A stretch of 64,000 nucleotides of DNA from Reinekea blandensis MED297 (GCF_000153185.1 NZ_CH724153.1:384008-448007); one strand, 5' to 3'; counted from the stretch's first letter, positions 8,244 through 18,077 are shown. Program-made: numbers and translations. Notes: generated from the sequence alone by a model not told the origin.

Positions 8244-10454
8244 ATGAGCCCTGGCATGTTTAAGACCGCACCGCACCTGTTCAAATACCCGAAACACTGG
8301 GCCAGCTGTTTCGAACCCGCGCCATTTCTGCCGATGAGTCGTCAGGAAATGGATGAACTGGGCTGGGACAGTTGCGACATCATTCTGGTGTCGGGCGATG
8401 CTTATGTGGACCATCCGAGTTTTGGCATGGCGGTAACCGGGCGGTTGTTGGAAGCCCAGGGCTATCGCGTTGGTATTATTGCCCAGCCGGATTGGCGTTC
8501 GACCACCGACTTTGAAGCGCTGGGGCAGCCGAACCTGTTTTTCGGGGTCACGGCTGGAAACATGGACTCCATGATCAATCGCTACACGGCGGACCTGAAA
8601 GTACGCAATGACGACGCCTATACGCCAAACAATGAAGGCGGCAAACGCCCGGATCGGGCGGTGTTGGTCTATAGCCAATGCTGTCGACAGGCGTTTCCGG
8701 ATACGCCGATTGTTCTCGGAGGCATCGAAGCGAGTCTGCGTCGGATTGCTCAGTACGACTACTGGAGTAACAAAGTTCGTCATTCGGTCCTGTACGATTC
8801 CAACGCCGACATCCTTTTGTACGGCAATGCGGAACGCGCCCTGGTTGAGGTTGCGTTTCAACTGGCCAATGGCCGGAGTGTGGGTGAGCTGACGATGATT
8901 CGCGGGACAACGGTCATCCGTAAAGCGGTACCGACAGGGTGGACAGAAGTTGATTCCAGCCGGATTGACTGGCCGCAGGACCTGTCTGAACACCCGGAGT
9001 TTTACGTCAGTAACCCGTATGAGCAGCGTGAAGCTCTGACCACCGCCGGTGAAAGCGGGCAATCGGCATGTCAATCGGGTACTGCGGATGCGGAGGTTGC
9101 CGAGCAACCGGTGCGCATCATTCCGATGCCGATTCAGCGCCGGTATGACTCGGACCCGGAAACCACCTGTATCCGGTTGCCATCGTTTGAAAAAGTCCGG
9201 AATGATCCGGCTCTGTATGCGCACGCGAGTCGGGTGCTCCACGTCGAGGCTAACCCGCACAATGCACATGCGCTGGTGCAGAAGCATGGCACCCGGGAAG
9301 TTTGGGTGAACCCACCGCCGATACCGTTGACCACCGAAGAAATTGACGGTGTGTTTGATCTGCCTTATGCGCGTGTGCCGCATCCGAGTTATCAAGGCAA
9401 ACCCATTCCCGCTTACGACATGATTAAGACCTCGATCAACATCATGAGAGGATGCTTTGGCGGCTGTACGTTCTGTTCTATTACAGAACATGAAGGCCGC
9501 ATCATCCAATCACGCTCTCATGAATCGATCTTACGGGAAGTTGAAGACATCAAAGACAAGGTGCCTGGTTTCAGTGGTGCCTTGTCGGACTTAGGCGGAC
9601 CGACCGCCAACATGTACACACTCAAGTGTAAAGATGACGACATTCAAGCGAACTGTCGACGCTTGAGTTGTGTGTATCCGACCATCTGTAAAAACCTGCA
9701 AACCAGTCATAAACAGACCACAGAACTGTACCGGAAAGTTCGACGGGTTGATGGCATTCATACCGTCGCAGTCGCTTCAGGGCTCCGTTACGATCTGGCC
9801 GTAGAGGACCCGGAGTATGTGAAAGAACTGGTGACGCATCACGTCGGTGGGTATCTGAAAATTGCCCCGGAACACACTGAAGACCGGCCGCTGAAAATGA
9901 TGATGAAACCGGGCATGGGCACCTATGATCGGTTCAAGCAGATGTTTGATCAGTTCTCCCGGCAGGCCGGTAAAAAGCAGTATCTGATTCCTTATTTCAT
10001 CGCTGCGCACCCCGGATGTGAAGACGAAGACATGGTGAACCTGGCGTTGTGGTTGAAACGTCAGAACATGAAAGTGGATCAGGTGCAGACGTTTTATCCT
10101 TCGCCGATGAGCCTGGCGACGGCAATGTATTACTCCGGCAAAAACCCGTTGAAGAAGGTTTCTTACAAAGGTGGCCGAATCAGCATTGTGCGCAAGATTG
10201 AGCAGCGACAACTGCAAAAAGCGCTATTGCGATACCATGATAAACAGGGTTGGCAGATGATTCGTGAAGCGCTGAACCGACTGGGTATGGCGCATTTGAT
10301 TGGCCACGGTGAACAGCATTTGGTGCCACCGGAGGATACCGGTTCGGATCGACGCTATCGGGCGCCGGCGAAAGCCCGTCATCGCAACAGTGTGTCGAAG
10401 CCGGTACGAAAACTTAAAAAAAACAAGTCCCAGCATCGGCACAAGCCTAAGTAA
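8244..10454 (+). CDS. YgiQ-type radical SAM protein (UPF0313)
   Basis: This ~736-residue protein closely follows the YgiQ pattern: [17 protein letters not shown], then [13 protein letters not shown] and [18 protein letters not shown] near the N-terminus, and the radical SAM cluster motif CFGGCTFC near residue 403, followed by LGGPTANMY and the CEDEDM region. It is expected to hold a [4Fe-4S] cluster that cleaves S-adenosylmethionine; the substrate of the family is not known to me. The C-terminus is a basic, probably disordered tail rich in K and R. The start is uncertain: ATG 8244 and ATG 8256 both fit, neither with a good ribosome site; the longest frame (8193) overlaps the leader of the divergent HAD gene. 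Confidence 0.9.
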   Translation: MSPGMFKTAPHLFKYPKHWASCFEPAPFLPMSRQEMDELGWDSCDIILVSGDAYVDHPSFGMAVTGRLLEAQGYRVGIIAQPDWRSTTDFEALGQPNLFFGVTAGNMDSMINRYTADLKVRNDDAYTPNNEGGKRPDRAVLVYSQCCRQAFPDTPIVLGGIEASLRRIAQYDYWSNKVRHSVLYDSNADILLYGNAERALVEVAFQLANGRSVGELTMIRGTTVIRKAVPTGWTEVDSSRIDWPQDLSEHPEFYVSNPYEQREALTTAGESGQSACQSGTADAEVAEQPVRIIPMPIQRRYDSDPETTCIRLPSFEKVRNDPALYAHASRVLHVEANPHNAHALVQKHGTREVWVNPPPIPLTTEEIDGVFDLPYARVPHPSYQGKPIPAYDMIKTSINIMRGCFGGCTFCSITEHEGRIIQSRSHESILREVEDIKDKVPGFSGALSDLGGPTANMYTLKCKDDDIQANCRRLSCVYPTICKNLQTSHKQTTELYRKVRRVDGIHTVAVASGLRYDLAVEDPEYVKELVTHHVGGYLKIAPEHTEDRPLKMMMKPGMGTYDRFKQMFDQFSRQAGKKQYLIPYFIAAHPGCEDEDMVNLALWLKRQNMKVDQVQTFYPSPMSLATAMYYSGKNPLKKVSYKGGRISIVRKIEQRQLQKALLRYHDKQGWQMIREALNRLGMAHLIGHGEQHLVPPEDTGSDRRYRAPAKARHRNSVSKPVRKLKKNKSQHRHKPK

Positions 10455-10461
10455 CCAGGGT

Positions 10462-11556
10462 TTACGTCAGCAGCGCTTCGATCGTCGCTGTATAGTCGGC
10501 CTCAAGTGCATTCGCAGCGTATCTTCGCATGTCCGGCGCCGGGGGACGGCCCTGTTGTTGCCAGTGACGCAGTATTCGGACAATGCGGTCTGCCGTGTTT
10601 TTTAGTGTTTCTTGTCTTGCGTACAGATAGTCGTCGGCAAAAAAGTCAGGATAACTCAGATCGTCCGGAAGCAAAGGTGTACAGCCACGGGCGACAGCTT
10701 CCATGACGGCGATCCCTTGAAACTCATGGATCGCCGTCGACAGAATGACATCACATTGATCGATCATGGCGTGGTATGCCGCCTCACTGTCGACAAAGCC
10801 CAGATGTATCAAGCGCTGAGGATATTGTTGGCGAATCGTTGTGAAGGCCTGAGGCTCCCGGCGGAACTGCTGGCCGGTAATGGCAAACTGTATATCCAGG
10901 TTCTCTGCATCACATTGTGCAATCACCGCTTCGAGCAACTCTGGTTGCTTATCCCACTCCCAACGATGATTCCAGAGCACCGTACGCACAGCTTTGTTGT
11001 GATGTCGATCGACATGCGGACAGGTAATCGGCACCGGCAGAACGGCGGACTTGGTTTTTAATGCGGATAACCAGGCCTTGGGCACCAGGTCCGGGAGTTT
11101 TTGAGTCAGCTGTTGCACGCCACTGAAAAATGTCCGCTGGTTATAGTCGCTGTTAAATCGAATGGCATCCGCACGCAACGCTGAATACAGGTTAACCATT
11201 TGCCAGTCGATTACGGATTGAGGCGTGTGTGCTCTGGGATAGGCGAACTGGTTTTCATGGAAGTACAGCAGGCTGGGCACGTTTCGCAGGTTGGGGTACA
11301 GGCTCTGGGTGACGGATAAGTCGACACTGGACGTCGCTACAATGAGATCCGTGTTGTCGTGCAGATGAGGGTTATTAAGGGCTTTGAACGACAGCGGCGC
11401 GCCACGCATGCGCCAGGAAAAATAACGAGGCGGCAGTGCCAGAGTATGCCAGCGATATTGTGGACACAGACTGACAAGCTGATTGCACCATTGGGCCTGA
11501 CTCAAGGCGTGGTAACCGGACAGCAACAGAATGGTAGGTTGGTCGCTTGTGTTCAT
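10462..11556 (-). CDS. DUF3524 glycosyltransferase, homologue of tRNA-queuosine alpha-mannosyltransferase
   Basis: This 364-residue GT-B-type glycosyltransferase matches the DUF3524 domain of animal GTDC1/QTMAN. Shared marks are an LSGYH start, ALPPRYFSWRMRG (residues ~39-51), the LLYFHENQFAYP block (~97-108), ADAIRFNSDYN (~128-138), then a GT-B C-terminal half with ILSTAIHEFQGIAVMEAV near 270-287, where nucleotide sugar binds. The animal enzyme adds mannose to queuosine in cytoplasmic tRNA-Asp. The substrate of bacterial members is not certain. The gene stands alone, convergent with the ygiQ-type gene (7 bases apart). The cytoplasmic tRNA target is inference from homology. Confidence 0.75.
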   Translation of the reverse strand: MNTSDQPTILLLSGYHALSQAQWCNQLVSLCPQYRWHTLALPPRYFSWRMRGAPLSFKALNNPHLHDNTDLIVATSSVDLSVTQSLYPNLRNVPSLLYFHENQFAYPRAHTPQSVIDWQMVNLYSALRADAIRFNSDYNQRTFFSGVQQLTQKLPDLVPKAWLSALKTKSAVLPVPITCPHVDRHHNKAVRTVLWNHRWEWDKQPELLEAVIAQCDAENLDIQFAITGQQFRREPQAFTTIRQQYPQRLIHLGFVDSEAAYHAMIDQCDVILSTAIHEFQGIAVMEAVARGCTPLLPDDLSYPDFFADDYLYARQETLKNTADRIVRILRHWQQQGRPPAPDMRRYAANALEADYTATIEALLT

Positions 11557-11656
11557 TTCATGCTCATTTGGGGCGCTCGTAACACTATGTCATATTAAGT
11601 TACAGTGTCGACTGCTTTAAGTAAGCTAGGATAAACTTTTTTGCATTAGGTGTTCT

Positions 11657-12685
11657 ATGATCCGAACCGCCATTATCGGGTGTGGTTTTTCCGCAACCAC
11701 CTTTCACATTCCTTTTATTACCGTTGATCCGTCTTATCAGATGACGCATCTGGTCTCCGGTAAAGGGTCGGCATTGCAGGAAGATTACCCGGGTGTAGAA
11801 GTGGTTGCTGATTGGCAGCAACTGGACTGCCGAGAGATCGATCTGGTTATTATTACCACGCCGAATCATTTACATTACGAACAGTGCCAGCATTTTCTGC
11901 AACAGGGTTGTCACGTGGTTTGTGAAAAACCCTTTGTCCTGTCCAGTAACGAAGCCATTGCGTTGAAGCAGTTGGCCGAACAGGCTGGCCGTGTGCTGTG
12001 TGTTTTCCAAAACCGGCGCTGGGATGGCGATTTCCTGACACTGCAGTCTCTGCTACACAGTCATCGAGTCGGGGAACCTAAGCGGCTTGTCAGTCGATTT
12101 GACCGGTTTCGGCCGCAGGTTCGCCAGCGTTGGCGTGAGCAGGCCGTTCCGGGTGCTGGAATTCTCTGGGATCTGGGGCCTCATCTGATTGATCAGGCGT
12201 TAGTACTGTTTGGCTTGCCTGACAGTATTGAAGCGAGTGCCCGCATACAACGTGAGGGTGCGGTGGTCGTTGATAATTTTGACATCTGGATGCATTACCC
12301 TGATGTTGAGGTTGCCCTTGGCAGCAGTTCCTTTCAGGCCGGACCTAACTCCCGTTTTCTTTTGCAGGGAACGGAAGGTTCGTACATTAAAAATGGGCTG
12401 GACGTTCAGGAGGACGCCCTGAAAAAAGGCGTTGATATCCGGGATGATCGCTGGGGGCAGGAGCCGGAAGATAACTGGGGCATTCTGTATCAGGAAAATA
12501 CCAGCCACCTTATTACCACCAAACCGGGTAACTACGGTGTGTTCTGGCATCAGCTGGCGCAAGCTATTGAGAATGACGGTGAGAGCCCGGTATCACTTGA
12601 TGACTCGATACGGGTGATTCAGGTATTAGAACTGGCCCTGAAATCGAGTGAGTCGGGTCAGCGTTTACCGGTGAAGTTTGATTGA
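11657..12685 (+). CDS. Gfo/Idh/MocA-family NAD(P) oxidoreductase (YdgJ-like)
   Basis: This 342-residue oxidoreductase has a Rossmann GCGFSATTFH site at residues ~8-17, the CEKPF motif (~93-97) with the family lysine, and FHNRRW-like FQNRRWDGDFLTL (~117-129). DRFRPQVRQRWREQ and ILWDLGPHLIDQA (~150-183) match E. coli YdgJ, and YPDVEVALGS follows in the C-terminal sheet. The family oxidises sugars, inositols or related polyols. It ends 99 bases before the convergent sugar-uptake operon and shares a bidirectional terminator with it. A role in the same sugar pathway is possible but only suggested by position. Confidence 0.85.
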   Translation: MIRTAIIGCGFSATTFHIPFITVDPSYQMTHLVSGKGSALQEDYPGVEVVADWQQLDCREIDLVIITTPNHLHYEQCQHFLQQGCHVVCEKPFVLSSNEAIALKQLAEQAGRVLCVFQNRRWDGDFLTLQSLLHSHRVGEPKRLVSRFDRFRPQVRQRWREQAVPGAGILWDLGPHLIDQALVLFGLPDSIEASARIQREGAVVVDNFDIWMHYPDVEVALGSSSFQAGPNSRFLLQGTEGSYIKNGLDVQEDALKKGVDIRDDRWGQEPEDNWGILYQENTSHLITTKPGNYGVFWHQLAQAIENDGESPVSLDDSIRVIQVLELALKSSESGQRLPVKFD

Positions 12686-12744
12686 CGGTGCAGAACACCT
12701 AGCAAAATCGTGCCTTAAAAACATCTGACAAGCGCACGACGAAA

Positions 12745-12772
12745 AAGGGGAGCATGGCTCCCCTTATTTTTT
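12745..12772. terminator. Bidirectional Rho-independent terminator
   Basis: A perfect 9-bp stem AAGGGGAGC / GCTCCCCTT with an ATG loop has six T residues on the plus side (12767-12772) and five A residues before the stem, giving a T run on the minus side. It lies between the convergent oxidoreductase and sugar-binding-protein genes and can stop both. Confidence 0.9.
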
Positions 12773-12783
12773 GTCCGTTGAAC

Positions 12784-14001
12784 TTAACGGAAAACGCGTT
12801 GACGTACCCGTTCCAGGTTCGTCAGGATGCGGTCCAGTCGGTCCGGGTTCACCATGAACTCCTGAAAACCTTTCATGCCTTCTGATGCCATGGCCGGATC
12901 GGTATCGCGGTCATAGAACTGAGCAGTGCCATCGGCTGCGGCCAGCATCGCCGAGCCCTGGTTCAGGAATTTATCGTCGGCTGGTTGCGCGTCACTGTTG
13001 GTAGGCAGTTGCAGCAAGACTTCGTTGACTTTTTCCTGTTGCGCTTTCTCAGCAATAAAGGCAAGGAAACGACGGGCGTCTTCTTTGTTTTTAGCTCGCG
13101 CCGGAATGTGCACGGTATCCGTTGGCGCATCTTCAAACATGCCGATGCTTGGATCGATCTGCGGGAACTGGAAGAAATCAAAGTTAATGTCTTCCGGCAG
13201 GTTTGGCGTCAGGAAGTTACCCATCAAATACATGGCCGCTTCGCCGTTGAACAGTGGCGCCTGAGCTTCCTGCCAGCTGTAGGAAGCATGGTTTTCCAGG
13301 AAGTACCCACCATCAACCAGTTGTTGCCAGTTGGCGAATGTTTTGCGTACACCTTCGTCGGTGTATGGAATTTTTCCATCCATCAGGTCGATATGGTAAT
13401 CGAGACCATTGGTACGCAGGTTCAGGTAGTCAAACCAACCTGCCGCGGTCCACAAATACTTGGTTCCAATCGTGATGGGAGTGACGCCATTGGCTTTGAG
13501 CGTTTCACACACTTCAATGAACTCTTCCCAGGTTTCCGGTTCAGACAGACCGTATTCATCGAAGATGTCTTTGTTGTAGTACATGCCCCATTGGTAGAAC
13601 GTATAGGGGACACCATACTGTTTACCATCAACCGACATTGACGCCTTGGTTGACGCGAAAGTGTCAGACAGGCCGTTGTCTTCCCAAACATCCGATACGT
13701 CGTCGAACAGTCCACGATCGACAAAGTATTTCATCCGGTTGCCAGCGAACCAATAGACGATGTCCGGTGGCGAAGTCACCAGCCAGTTTCGGATGGCACT
13801 TTTATAGCCTTCGTGATCGTACTCATTAACCTTAACGGTAATATCGGGGTTCTCAGCTTCAAACTGAGCAATGATTTCGGCCCAGGCGGCTTTTGGCGCC
13901 GGGTCCGATTGGTTGGAGTTAATTACCAGCTCTCCGGCAAGGGCGCTGGTCGCAAAGACAGCACTTAACGCACCGGTCATAAGGGTTTTCTTCAGGGTCA
14001 T
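12784..14001 (-). CDS. ABC-transporter sugar-binding protein (extracellular solute-binding family 1)
   Basis: This 405-residue periplasmic protein starts with a clear signal peptide (MTLKKTLMTGALSAVFATSALA, cut expected after ALA). The mature part begins GELVINSNQSDPAPKAAW and has the lobed MalE/UgpB-type pattern: IIAQFEAENPDITV (residues ~43-56), VYWFAGNRMK, a W/Y-rich binding region (YTFYQWGMYYNKDIFDEYG near 115-133) and FNGEAAMYLMGNF near 245-257. It should deliver an oligosaccharide or glycoside to the two permeases upstream in the operon. It comes last, 179 bases after the alpha-galactosidase, with inverted repeats in the gap that could give it separate control. ATG 14001 has AGGACGAG in front. 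Confidence 0.9.
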   Translation of the reverse strand: MTLKKTLMTGALSAVFATSALAGELVINSNQSDPAPKAAWAEIIAQFEAENPDITVKVNEYDHEGYKSAIRNWLVTSPPDIVYWFAGNRMKYFVDRGLFDDVSDVWEDNGLSDTFASTKASMSVDGKQYGVPYTFYQWGMYYNKDIFDEYGLSEPETWEEFIEVCETLKANGVTPITIGTKYLWTAAGWFDYLNLRTNGLDYHIDLMDGKIPYTDEGVRKTFANWQQLVDGGYFLENHASYSWQEAQAPLFNGEAAMYLMGNFLTPNLPEDINFDFFQFPQIDPSIGMFEDAPTDTVHIPARAKNKEDARRFLAFIAEKAQQEKVNEVLLQLPTNSDAQPADDKFLNQGSAMLAAADGTAQFYDRDTDPAMASEGMKGFQEFMVNPDRLDRILTNLERVRQRVFR

Positions 14002-14025
14002 CTTCTCGTCCTTCTTTATTGTTGT

Positions 14026-14104
14026 GTGACGATGAATGTCACGTTCAACGGAACCGGATTAATCGTTCCGAATATAGTGAGGGAAAGTTTTAATGGGACT
14101 TTCC
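14026..14104 (-). promoter_or_regulatory. Inverted repeats before the sugar-binding-protein gene
   Basis: Three inverted repeats lie in this 179-base gap: GTGAC/GTCAC (14026-14030 and 14038-14042), CGGAAC/GTTCCG (14049-14054 and 14065-14070, around an inner GATTAATC) and GGAAAGT/ACTTTCC (14082-14088 and 14098-14104). They may be operators or mRNA hairpins controlling the ratio of binding protein to permease. None matches a consensus I know. Confidence 0.35.
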
Positions 14105-14180
14105 AAACCCATGCCAGGTTCGATCAATGTGATCAAACTCGGTTGCGACGACTGCAAGTGTGCAGCCATACAGCAATACG

Positions 14181-16286
14181 TCATCGTTTTTCGACCTTGA
14201 TAACAATCAGCGATTCCGGGTCGAGAATCGGCAATGGTAAGCCGATTTGCATCAGTGCATTCCCCTGGAACCCTTCTTCTGGCTTTGTCATCCAGGCTGG
14301 TTTGCGTTTCATCAGGTGGCCGGTATGTTCAGGTTGCAGCAACAGGCTGACACTATAGTCGGCATTGTTAATCAGGCCATTCAGCCTCAATGGCACCGGT
14401 CGACCTGAGACAGGAACCTCACGTTGAAAAACGCTGATGAGCTGGGTGTCGGCGTTGCCAACGTAAAAGGCGATCTGGTTTTCATCACTGCCGGTCATCG
14501 GTCGACGGATCTGCGAATGGATGAAGTGACGCCATTCTTTGTACAGCCCAATGCAGTTTGCCAGTTGCTGTTGTTCTTCGTTGGTTGCTTCCCGGACGTC
14601 CCATTCAATGCCCATGTGTGCAAACAGGGCCGTACCGGCTCTGACCGGTAGCGGATGTGAACGACTGGTTGTGTGGCTGTATGTGGGACCGATATGGCTG
14701 CCTAATACCTCGACCGGAAAGAACAGACTGGCCCACTGCTGCATAATCTGACGTTCATGAGCATCGTTGCAGTCGCTCAGCCAGAAGCGTTGGGTGTAAC
14801 GCAAAATACCATAATCCATACGACCACCACCGGAAGAGCAGCTTTCAATTTCCACCTGTGGGAAGCGTTCTCTCAGCTCGTCGAGCAGGTGATAAAGGCT
14901 GTTGACGTAATCGTAGTAGGCCGCCGTACCCTGGGCATTACCTGCCTGTAATAGATCCCGGTTCATGTCCCATTTGATGTATTCGATGGGATGATCACGC
15001 AGCAGATTGCTGATCTGATTCAATAGATATTCCTGAACCTCTTTCCGGGTGATGTCGAGCACCCACTGGTTGCGTCCTTTGGCTTGAACCTGCCCATCGA
15101 TCGCCAGTACCCATTCCGGGTGGTCGCGAAACAGCTGTGAGTCTTCGTTCACCATTTCAGGCTCGAACCACAAGCCGAAACTCAGCTGCTGCTCGTTCAG
15201 CGTTTTGATCAGCGGGGTAAAACCGTCCGGATAAACCTGTGTGTCGATGACCCAATCACCCAACCCCGCTGTGTCGTTCCGACGCGCCGGGAACCAGCCA
15301 TCGTCGAGTACATAACGCTCGGCACCAACCTGATGAGCCGCCTTGGCCAGACTGTCCAGAGCCGTTTGGTCATGGTCAAAATACAGCGCCTCCCAGGTAT
15401 TGATGTGAACCGGGCGGGGTTTGTCCGTCAATGTCAGAATGTGATTGCGGACGAATGATTGAAAGTGCTCAGCAATCCCCGCCAAACCGGAGGTGGAGTA
15501 GGTGGCGTAAAGGGTCGGCGCGGTAAAGGTATCACCAGGTTTCAGCACCATTTCACCGGGCATGAACGCGACCCCGGCTTGATATTGTGTCAGACCGTTC
15601 TGACTGCGCTCGATGCGCTGGCAATGGTTACCACTCCAGCCCAGATGCAGCCCCAGGCATTCGCCATGGGTTTCATCGCTTTGGCGACTGCTGAGTATCA
15701 CTCCCGGGAAGTGATCGTGAGATGTGCGGCCTTTGAGATTGGTGAACTCCAATGTGCCGAAATCAATTTGATGATGACGAGGTTGAAATTCCTGAATCCA
15801 GCGCCCGGTAAAGGTGGTCGCTTTGGTCAGTGGCGTGGGCACCGGAAGAGTCGTGAGCCATTGTTCCAGGGAAACTTGCTGGTCACCGGTCTGAATGAGG
15901 TCGACATCAAAACTGAATACATCGTTTTCGACACAGGCGGTAGCCGTCCAGCGAAGCTCCAAACCGGTTTTTGGATCGACCAAGCGATAACTTAGCGTTG
16001 TCTGGTCAGAGTTAACGTCTTTGATCTGCCATTGTGGCGCCCAGCCCTGACGATCCTGATGAATCCGGATCGCCGGGTTCATAAAGGTCGGATCGGCATA
16101 GCTCGGTGCAATACTGAGAATCGGTTGCTCATCGATTCCGCCCTGGATGATGGCCGGTTCCAATAATACAGCCAGTGCCGCCGGATCTTGAGGCTCTTCC
16201 AGTTTGGGACCGAAGTAGACGATGTGTGGGCAGAACACATCGTCTCGGATCAACAGGGTGCTTTGACGTGTATGCAGATATCGCAT
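14181..16286 (-). CDS. Alpha-galactosidase, glycoside hydrolase family 36
   Basis: This 701-residue enzyme hydrolyses terminal alpha-galactosyl residues. Catalytic marks of GH36 are present: KWDMNRD near residue 437 (nucleophile Asp) and FWLSDCNDAHER near 505 (acid/base Asp), together with YVLDDGWFPARRND near 335 and GLWFEPEMVNEDS near 375. The N-terminal beta-sandwich and C-terminal sheet bring it to the family length (~700-730). No signal peptide is seen, so it is cytoplasmic and cleaves a substrate already imported by the adjacent ABC permeases. The start at 16286 lies 4 bases after the permease stop and has AAAGG in front; a longer frame to 16307 overlaps the permease. Confidence 0.92.
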   Translation of the reverse strand: MRYLHTRQSTLLIRDDVFCPHIVYFGPKLEEPQDPAALAVLLEPAIIQGGIDEQPILSIAPSYADPTFMNPAIRIHQDRQGWAPQWQIKDVNSDQTTLSYRLVDPKTGLELRWTATACVENDVFSFDVDLIQTGDQQVSLEQWLTTLPVPTPLTKATTFTGRWIQEFQPRHHQIDFGTLEFTNLKGRTSHDHFPGVILSSRQSDETHGECLGLHLGWSGNHCQRIERSQNGLTQYQAGVAFMPGEMVLKPGDTFTAPTLYATYSTSGLAGIAEHFQSFVRNHILTLTDKPRPVHINTWEALYFDHDQTALDSLAKAAHQVGAERYVLDDGWFPARRNDTAGLGDWVIDTQVYPDGFTPLIKTLNEQQLSFGLWFEPEMVNEDSQLFRDHPEWVLAIDGQVQAKGRNQWVLDITRKEVQEYLLNQISNLLRDHPIEYIKWDMNRDLLQAGNAQGTAAYYDYVNSLYHLLDELRERFPQVEIESCSSGGGRMDYGILRYTQRFWLSDCNDAHERQIMQQWASLFFPVEVLGSHIGPTYSHTTSRSHPLPVRAGTALFAHMGIEWDVREATNEEQQQLANCIGLYKEWRHFIHSQIRRPMTGSDENQIAFYVGNADTQLISVFQREVPVSGRPVPLRLNGLINNADYSVSLLLQPEHTGHLMKRKPAWMTKPEEGFQGNALMQIGLPLPILDPESLIVIKVEKR

Positions 16287-16290
16287 GGCG

Positions 16291-17142
16291 TTAACCTTTT
16301 GTTGCACCGAGTGTCAGGCCCGCGATGAAATGACGTTGCATCGCGAAAAACAGAATGACCGGTGGTAAAGCGGCTACCACCGAGCCAGCTGAAATCAGGT
16401 TCCAGGATGCCAGCCATTGTCCACGCAGCGCACTGATGCCCGCGGTCACCGGTCGAACCTCATCAGACTGCACCAGCACCAATGCCCAGAAGTAGTCGTT
16501 CCAGACGAAGGTGAAAATCAAGACCGCCAGAGCGGCCAACGCCGGGCGAACCAGTGGCAGTACGATGGAGTAGAAAATCTTCCAGTCACTGGCGCCTTCG
16601 AGTCGACAGCTTTCAATCAACTCATCCGGAATCCCAACAATGAAGTTGCGCATGAACAGGGTGCAGAAACCGGTCTGGAAGGCTGTGTGGAAAATGATCA
16701 GAGCCCAGACAGAATCGTAAAGACCCAGTTGGATGGTCAGGTCCCGAACCGGAATCATCAAGATTTGAAAAGGAACAAAGTTGCCTCCGATGAACAGGGC
16801 GAACATGGCCAGGTTGCCGCGAAACTTGTACTTAGCCAGCGCAAAACCCGCCAGTGTCGCGAGGAAGACCGAGCCGACCATGACCGGCAGGGTTACCAGC
16901 ACACTGTTGAGCAGATAACGCCCCATTGCCGTATTGGCAAAGACTGACGTGTAGTTTTCGACAATGTTCCATTCAGTGGGCAAGCCCCAGTAATTCCCTG
17001 CATTAATGTCACCCATGGACCGAACCGAGGTCATCAGGATGGCCGCCAGTGGCAACAGCCACAGGATAATTGATAAGGGCAGTGCAATTTTATAACTGAT
17101 GCGGGTCCACGGAGCCGTCTTTTCTATAGGGGTTGGAAACAT
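16291..17142 (-). CDS. ABC sugar permease, MalG type
   Basis: This 283-residue inner-membrane protein has about six transmembrane helices, the first at residues ~17-38. The EAA loop of the binding-protein-dependent permease family (ESCRLEGASDWKIFYSIVLPLVRPALAAL, residues ~190-218) contacts the ATPase. ATG 17142 is chosen because AGGAG lies 8 bases upstream; the 14-residue longer in-frame extension begins inside the preceding gene. It forms a pair with the MalF-type permease whose stop lies 14 bases upstream, so translation is probably coupled. No ATPase gene lies in the operon. Confidence 0.9.
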   Translation of the reverse strand: MFPTPIEKTAPWTRISYKIALPLSIILWLLPLAAILMTSVRSMGDINAGNYWGLPTEWNIVENYTSVFANTAMGRYLLNSVLVTLPVMVGSVFLATLAGFALAKYKFRGNLAMFALFIGGNFVPFQILMIPVRDLTIQLGLYDSVWALIIFHTAFQTGFCTLFMRNFIVGIPDELIESCRLEGASDWKIFYSIVLPLVRPALAALAVLIFTFVWNDYFWALVLVQSDEVRPVTAGISALRGQWLASWNLISAGSVVAALPPVILFFAMQRHFIAGLTLGATKG

Positions 17143-17156
17143 CTTTGACTCCTCCG

Positions 17157-18035
17157 TTATCGTTCTTGCTGCAGCATGCGCCACAGGAAAAAGGCGATGT
17201 ACACCAGCATGATCAGGAACAGAACGGTGGCAATAGCCGCACCGTAGCCCATGCGGTAGTTGAAGATCGCCTGCTCATACATGAAGTAGGCGAGAACGGA
17301 TGAGCTGCCATACGGGCCGCCGGACGTCATAGACGCGACCAGATCAAAAGAGCGCAACGCTCCGATAATAGTGACGACAATGGCAATGAAGGTTGCCGGT
17401 CGTAGCTGTGGAAGAATGACGTGCCACAACATGGTCCAGCCTTTGGCGCCATCCATACGGGCGGCTTCAATCTGTTCTGGGCTGAGGTTATTCAAGCCGG
17501 TCAGGAATAGAATCATGGTGTAGGCCACCTGTGGCCAGAGGCCGGCAGCGATGATGCCGTAAGTGACCAGAGCTTCATCCGCCAATACCGGCAGTGGACC
17601 TGCGCCAAACAGAGCAAGAATGTCCTGCAGCAAACCATAGCCCGGATCGTAAAACCAGGCGAAGACAATCCCGACGATGACCTGAGAAATCACAAATGGA
17701 AAGAAGAACAGGGATTTAACGGCACGAATGCCCAGCACCTGTTGGTTCAGAAACAGGGCGATGCCCAGGCCAAACGGAACCGCCAGCATGAAGAACAGTA
17801 ACCACAGTATGTTGTTCCAGAGACTTGTCCAGAACTGGGGGTCGTAATAGAGGTCGACATAGTTTTGAAAACCGATGAAAACCTTATCACCAATGCCGTC
17901 CCATTGGTAAAAACTCATGGAAATTGATTGGATGATCGGAAGGATCACATAGACAAGAAATAAGGCCAGGGCAGGAGCCATGAAAAGCCATGGTACGGCC
18001 CGCTGAGACCAGGTTTGGGTATAGTTTTTCTGCAC
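17157..18035 (-). CDS. ABC sugar permease, MalF type
   Basis: This 292-residue inner-membrane protein has an N-terminal helix (WLFMAPALALFLVYVILPI, residues ~16-34) and about six helices in total. The EAA loop with AARMDGAKGWTMLWHVILPQLRPA lies at residues ~190-213. It is the first gene of the minus-strand sugar operon (permease, permease, alpha-galactosidase, binding protein). The start is a GTG at 18035 with CAGGG about 8 bases upstream. Its promoter overlaps a LacI-family-like operator at 18091-18106. Confidence 0.9.
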   Translation of the reverse strand: MQKNYTQTWSQRAVPWLFMAPALALFLVYVILPIIQSISMSFYQWDGIGDKVFIGFQNYVDLYYDPQFWTSLWNNILWLLFFMLAVPFGLGIALFLNQQVLGIRAVKSLFFFPFVISQVIVGIVFAWFYDPGYGLLQDILALFGAGPLPVLADEALVTYGIIAAGLWPQVAYTMILFLTGLNNLSPEQIEAARMDGAKGWTMLWHVILPQLRPATFIAIVVTIIGALRSFDLVASMTSGGPYGSSSVLAYFMYEQAIFNYRMGYGAAIATVLFLIMLVYIAFFLWRMLQQER

Positions 18036-18077
18036 TTTTTTGCCCTGTATTTGTTGGATTTATGTAGGCTTTGGGCC

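Noticed and set aside
8205-9509. 434-codon open frame on the minus strand inside the ygiQ-type gene
   Set aside because: It lies fully antisense to a well supported radical SAM gene, shows no family motif and is explained by codon bias of the plus-strand gene.
14115-14140. CRP-like half-site TGTGATCA before the sugar-binding-protein gene
   Set aside because: Only one half-site fits; the second TCACA arm is not at the needed spacing.
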